Source: a virus
Virus record (IMG/VR): IMGVR_UViG_3300037488_003206
Coordinates: 1-32,326 of that record
DNA length: 32,326 nt
Reading direction: 5' to 3' (one strand)
Below, piece by piece: positions 32,076 to 32,326 of this stretch. A program made the translations under genes and the position numbers. Within the stretch, counting starts at the first letter, position 1; each line of letters opens with the position of its first letter. The notes beneath the pieces were generated by a model. It saw only the letters and a list, made by a program, of their open reading frames with translations. It was not told where the DNA came from and made no database searches.

Positions 32076-32326
32076 TTATTTAACATTCTTATAGTCTTTC
32101 ATAAACTTATCTAAAATTTTACTAGTATCTGTTGAATCTTTTGCTTTACTTATTTTATTCGTATAACTAGCTGTAAGCTCTCTCAATTTATTAAATGTTT
32201 CTATATCCTTAAGTTTTTGTGCATTTTTAGCAGACTCACTGTCTACTTTGGGCTTAACAACTTCTTTAGGTTTTGATTTAACAACCTTTTTAACAATAGA
32301 ACTTAAACCCTTACCGATATTTTTCA
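32076..32326 (-). CDS. Small basic protein, truncated at window edge
   Basis: Unrecognised. The minus frame ends with TAA at 32078-32076 and has at least 82 residues, KNIGKGLSSIVKKVVKSKPK... to ...KFMKDYKNVK. The complement at 32325-32326 reads TG, so a start codon of the NTG kind may lie across the edge (unseen base), or the protein may continue. It is rich in Lys (KKVVKSKPKEVVKPKVD), then has a charged helix (NAQKLKDIETFNKLRELTASYTNKISKAK). Nucleic-acid binding is possible; function unknown. It lies upstream of the late promoter. Confidence 0.6.
   Translation of the reverse strand, partial: KNIGKGLSSIVKKVVKSKPKEVVKPKVDSESAKNAQKLKDIETFNKLRELTASYTNKISKAKDSTDTSKILDKFMKDYKNVK

Noticed and set aside
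1-32326. tRNA, rRNA or integrase genes
   Set aside because: None seen on reading both strands. This was by eye, so a tRNA hidden in a coding region could have been missed.

Overview
This window looks like part of an AT-rich, tailed, podovirus-like phage genome, as a free phage or a prophage segment. A hand count of several stretches gives about 30-37% G+C. The genes are densely packed, with little non-coding sequence. Most structural proteins can be placed by role: large terminase, P22-like portal, scaffold-like protein, N4-gp56-like coat, head-tail adaptor, gp10-like tail needle-hub protein, fibres and three large ejection proteins. No integrase, repressor, tRNA or rRNA gene is visible, so lifestyle cannot be decided here. 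The host is probably Gram-negative, because the lysis block carries a two-component spanin and a signal-peptide beta-barrel outer-membrane protein. The base composition, an Adr-like outer-membrane protein and a patatin phospholipase suggest an intracellular alphaproteobacterium of the Rickettsiales type. That host guess is inference.

Left arm, plus strand, 1-6503: a truncated MFS transporter, an SNF2-type helicase, two tiny membrane proteins, an eight-helix membrane protein, an endolysin (GH24 lysozyme), an outer-membrane beta-barrel, a coiled-coil protein with a 63-bp tandem repeat, overlapping inner and outer spanins, a holin candidate and a doubtful last ORF. Genes from 2381 to 5013 are chained by 4-base start/stop overlaps (ATGA or GTGA), so endolysin and outer-membrane protein are probably translated in step.

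Right arm, minus strand, 32326 down to 6472, in transcription order: a truncated basic protein, a consensus sigma70 promoter (TTGACA-18-TATAAT), a possible small terminase, a direct-repeat block, large terminase, patatin, three fibre proteins, four small proteins, portal, scaffold, coat, decoration candidate, adaptor, gp10-like protein, three paralogous fibre-shaft proteins, a GNAT-like protein, and three ejection-type proteins. The two arms converge near 6472-6503.

The unusual content is the cargo. A patatin phospholipase is translationally coupled to a tail-fibre gene. An Adr-like adhesin/porin is coupled to the endolysin. An MFS transporter overlaps a helicase. Endolysin, spanins, holin candidate and phospholipase together would cover the cell envelope and possibly the membranes of a eukaryotic compartment around it. 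This is a testable hypothesis, not a demonstrated system.
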